Of a stretch of 64,000 nt of DNA, positions 63,823 to 64,000 are shown piece by piece; position 1 is the first letter of the stretch; each line of letters opens with the position of its first letter. The translations under genes were made by a program, and so were the position numbers. The DNA lies in the NCBI GenBank assembly GCA_963931925.1, contig OZ007567.1, positions 87,830,998 through 87,894,997 on the forward strand. Direction: 5' to 3'. The DNA comes from Onchidella celtica. Taxonomy: Eukaryota > Mollusca > Gastropoda > Systellommatophora > Onchidiidae. The notes beneath the pieces were generated by a model, which worked only from the letters and a program-made list of their open reading frames with translations, did no database searches and was not told the origin of the DNA.

Positions 63823-64000
63823 CAGTAGTCTCCGTCTAAGAACTCGCCGCCTTAGAACCCGCTGTTGCCTCGAAACCGAATTTTTTCACTGTAATTTACA
63901 TGCGTAAGAACCCGCTCTAAAACGAAAAATCTGCCTAAGAACCCAGCATTTGACCGAGAGACAAGCACACTTTTATGTAATACCGCAAAACTCTCTTTCA
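63823..64000 (+). mobile_element. Left end of a pogo/Tigger-type element, cut by window edge
   Basis: TA then CAGTAGTCTCCGTCTAAGAA, with repeats of the kind AAGAACCCGC, like the terminus of Tigger relatives. It continues past the window. Confidence 0.5.

Overview
The window is AT-rich animal nuclear DNA with short coding exons, long introns and many small transposable elements. It holds two host genes, divergent and head to head: EVC2 (limbin) on the minus strand (coding exons from 29863 down to 1503) and EVC on the plus strand (coding exons from 31142 to 63531). Both run off the window, so the C-terminal ends are missing. Exons were read by eye from splice sites; all intron phases agree, giving 1041 codons of EVC2 and 881 codons plus one base of EVC without a stop. 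The organism is probably an invertebrate with Hedgehog signalling and primary cilia; the transposon set (2A-bearing CR1-type LINE, RTE-type LINE, a RAG1-N-terminus-like zinc module, TTAA-target elements) suggests a mollusc, perhaps a gastropod. That taxonomic call is inference.

Layout. 1-30 kb: 26 coding exons and a 5' UTR donor of EVC2; introns carry TTAA-target (piggyBac/Kolobok-like) elements at 89, 4127, 8168 and 16310, a 260-bp inverted-repeat element at 2668, a 111-bp MITE at 5966, a non-autonomous Helitron at 14050, and in the 7.3-kb intron a nearly whole CR1-group LINE (about 22.0-26.5 kb) split by a 635-bp RTE-type LINE fragment. 30.5-31.1 kb: the shared promoter interval, with an inverted CCAAT box and an RFX/X-box-like site. 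31-64 kb: 20 coding exons of EVC; introns carry G-rich and microsatellite tracts, a foldback element, a second copy of the 111-bp MITE, a second Helitron copy in inverse orientation, an RNase H-bearing LINE fragment, pogo/Tigger-type elements (one nested with a Chapaev-like element), a fifth TTAA element and a LINE 3' relic.

Function. In vertebrates EVC and EVC2 are mutually dependent membrane proteins that form the EvC complex near the base of the primary cilium and pass the signal from Smoothened to Gli factors. Here both keep the same design (short or folded N-terminal outside part, one membrane span, long coiled-coil cytoplasmic tail) and the same divergent arrangement known in vertebrates, so a shared promoter for a stoichiometric pair looks ancient. 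No viral or LTR element was recognised.
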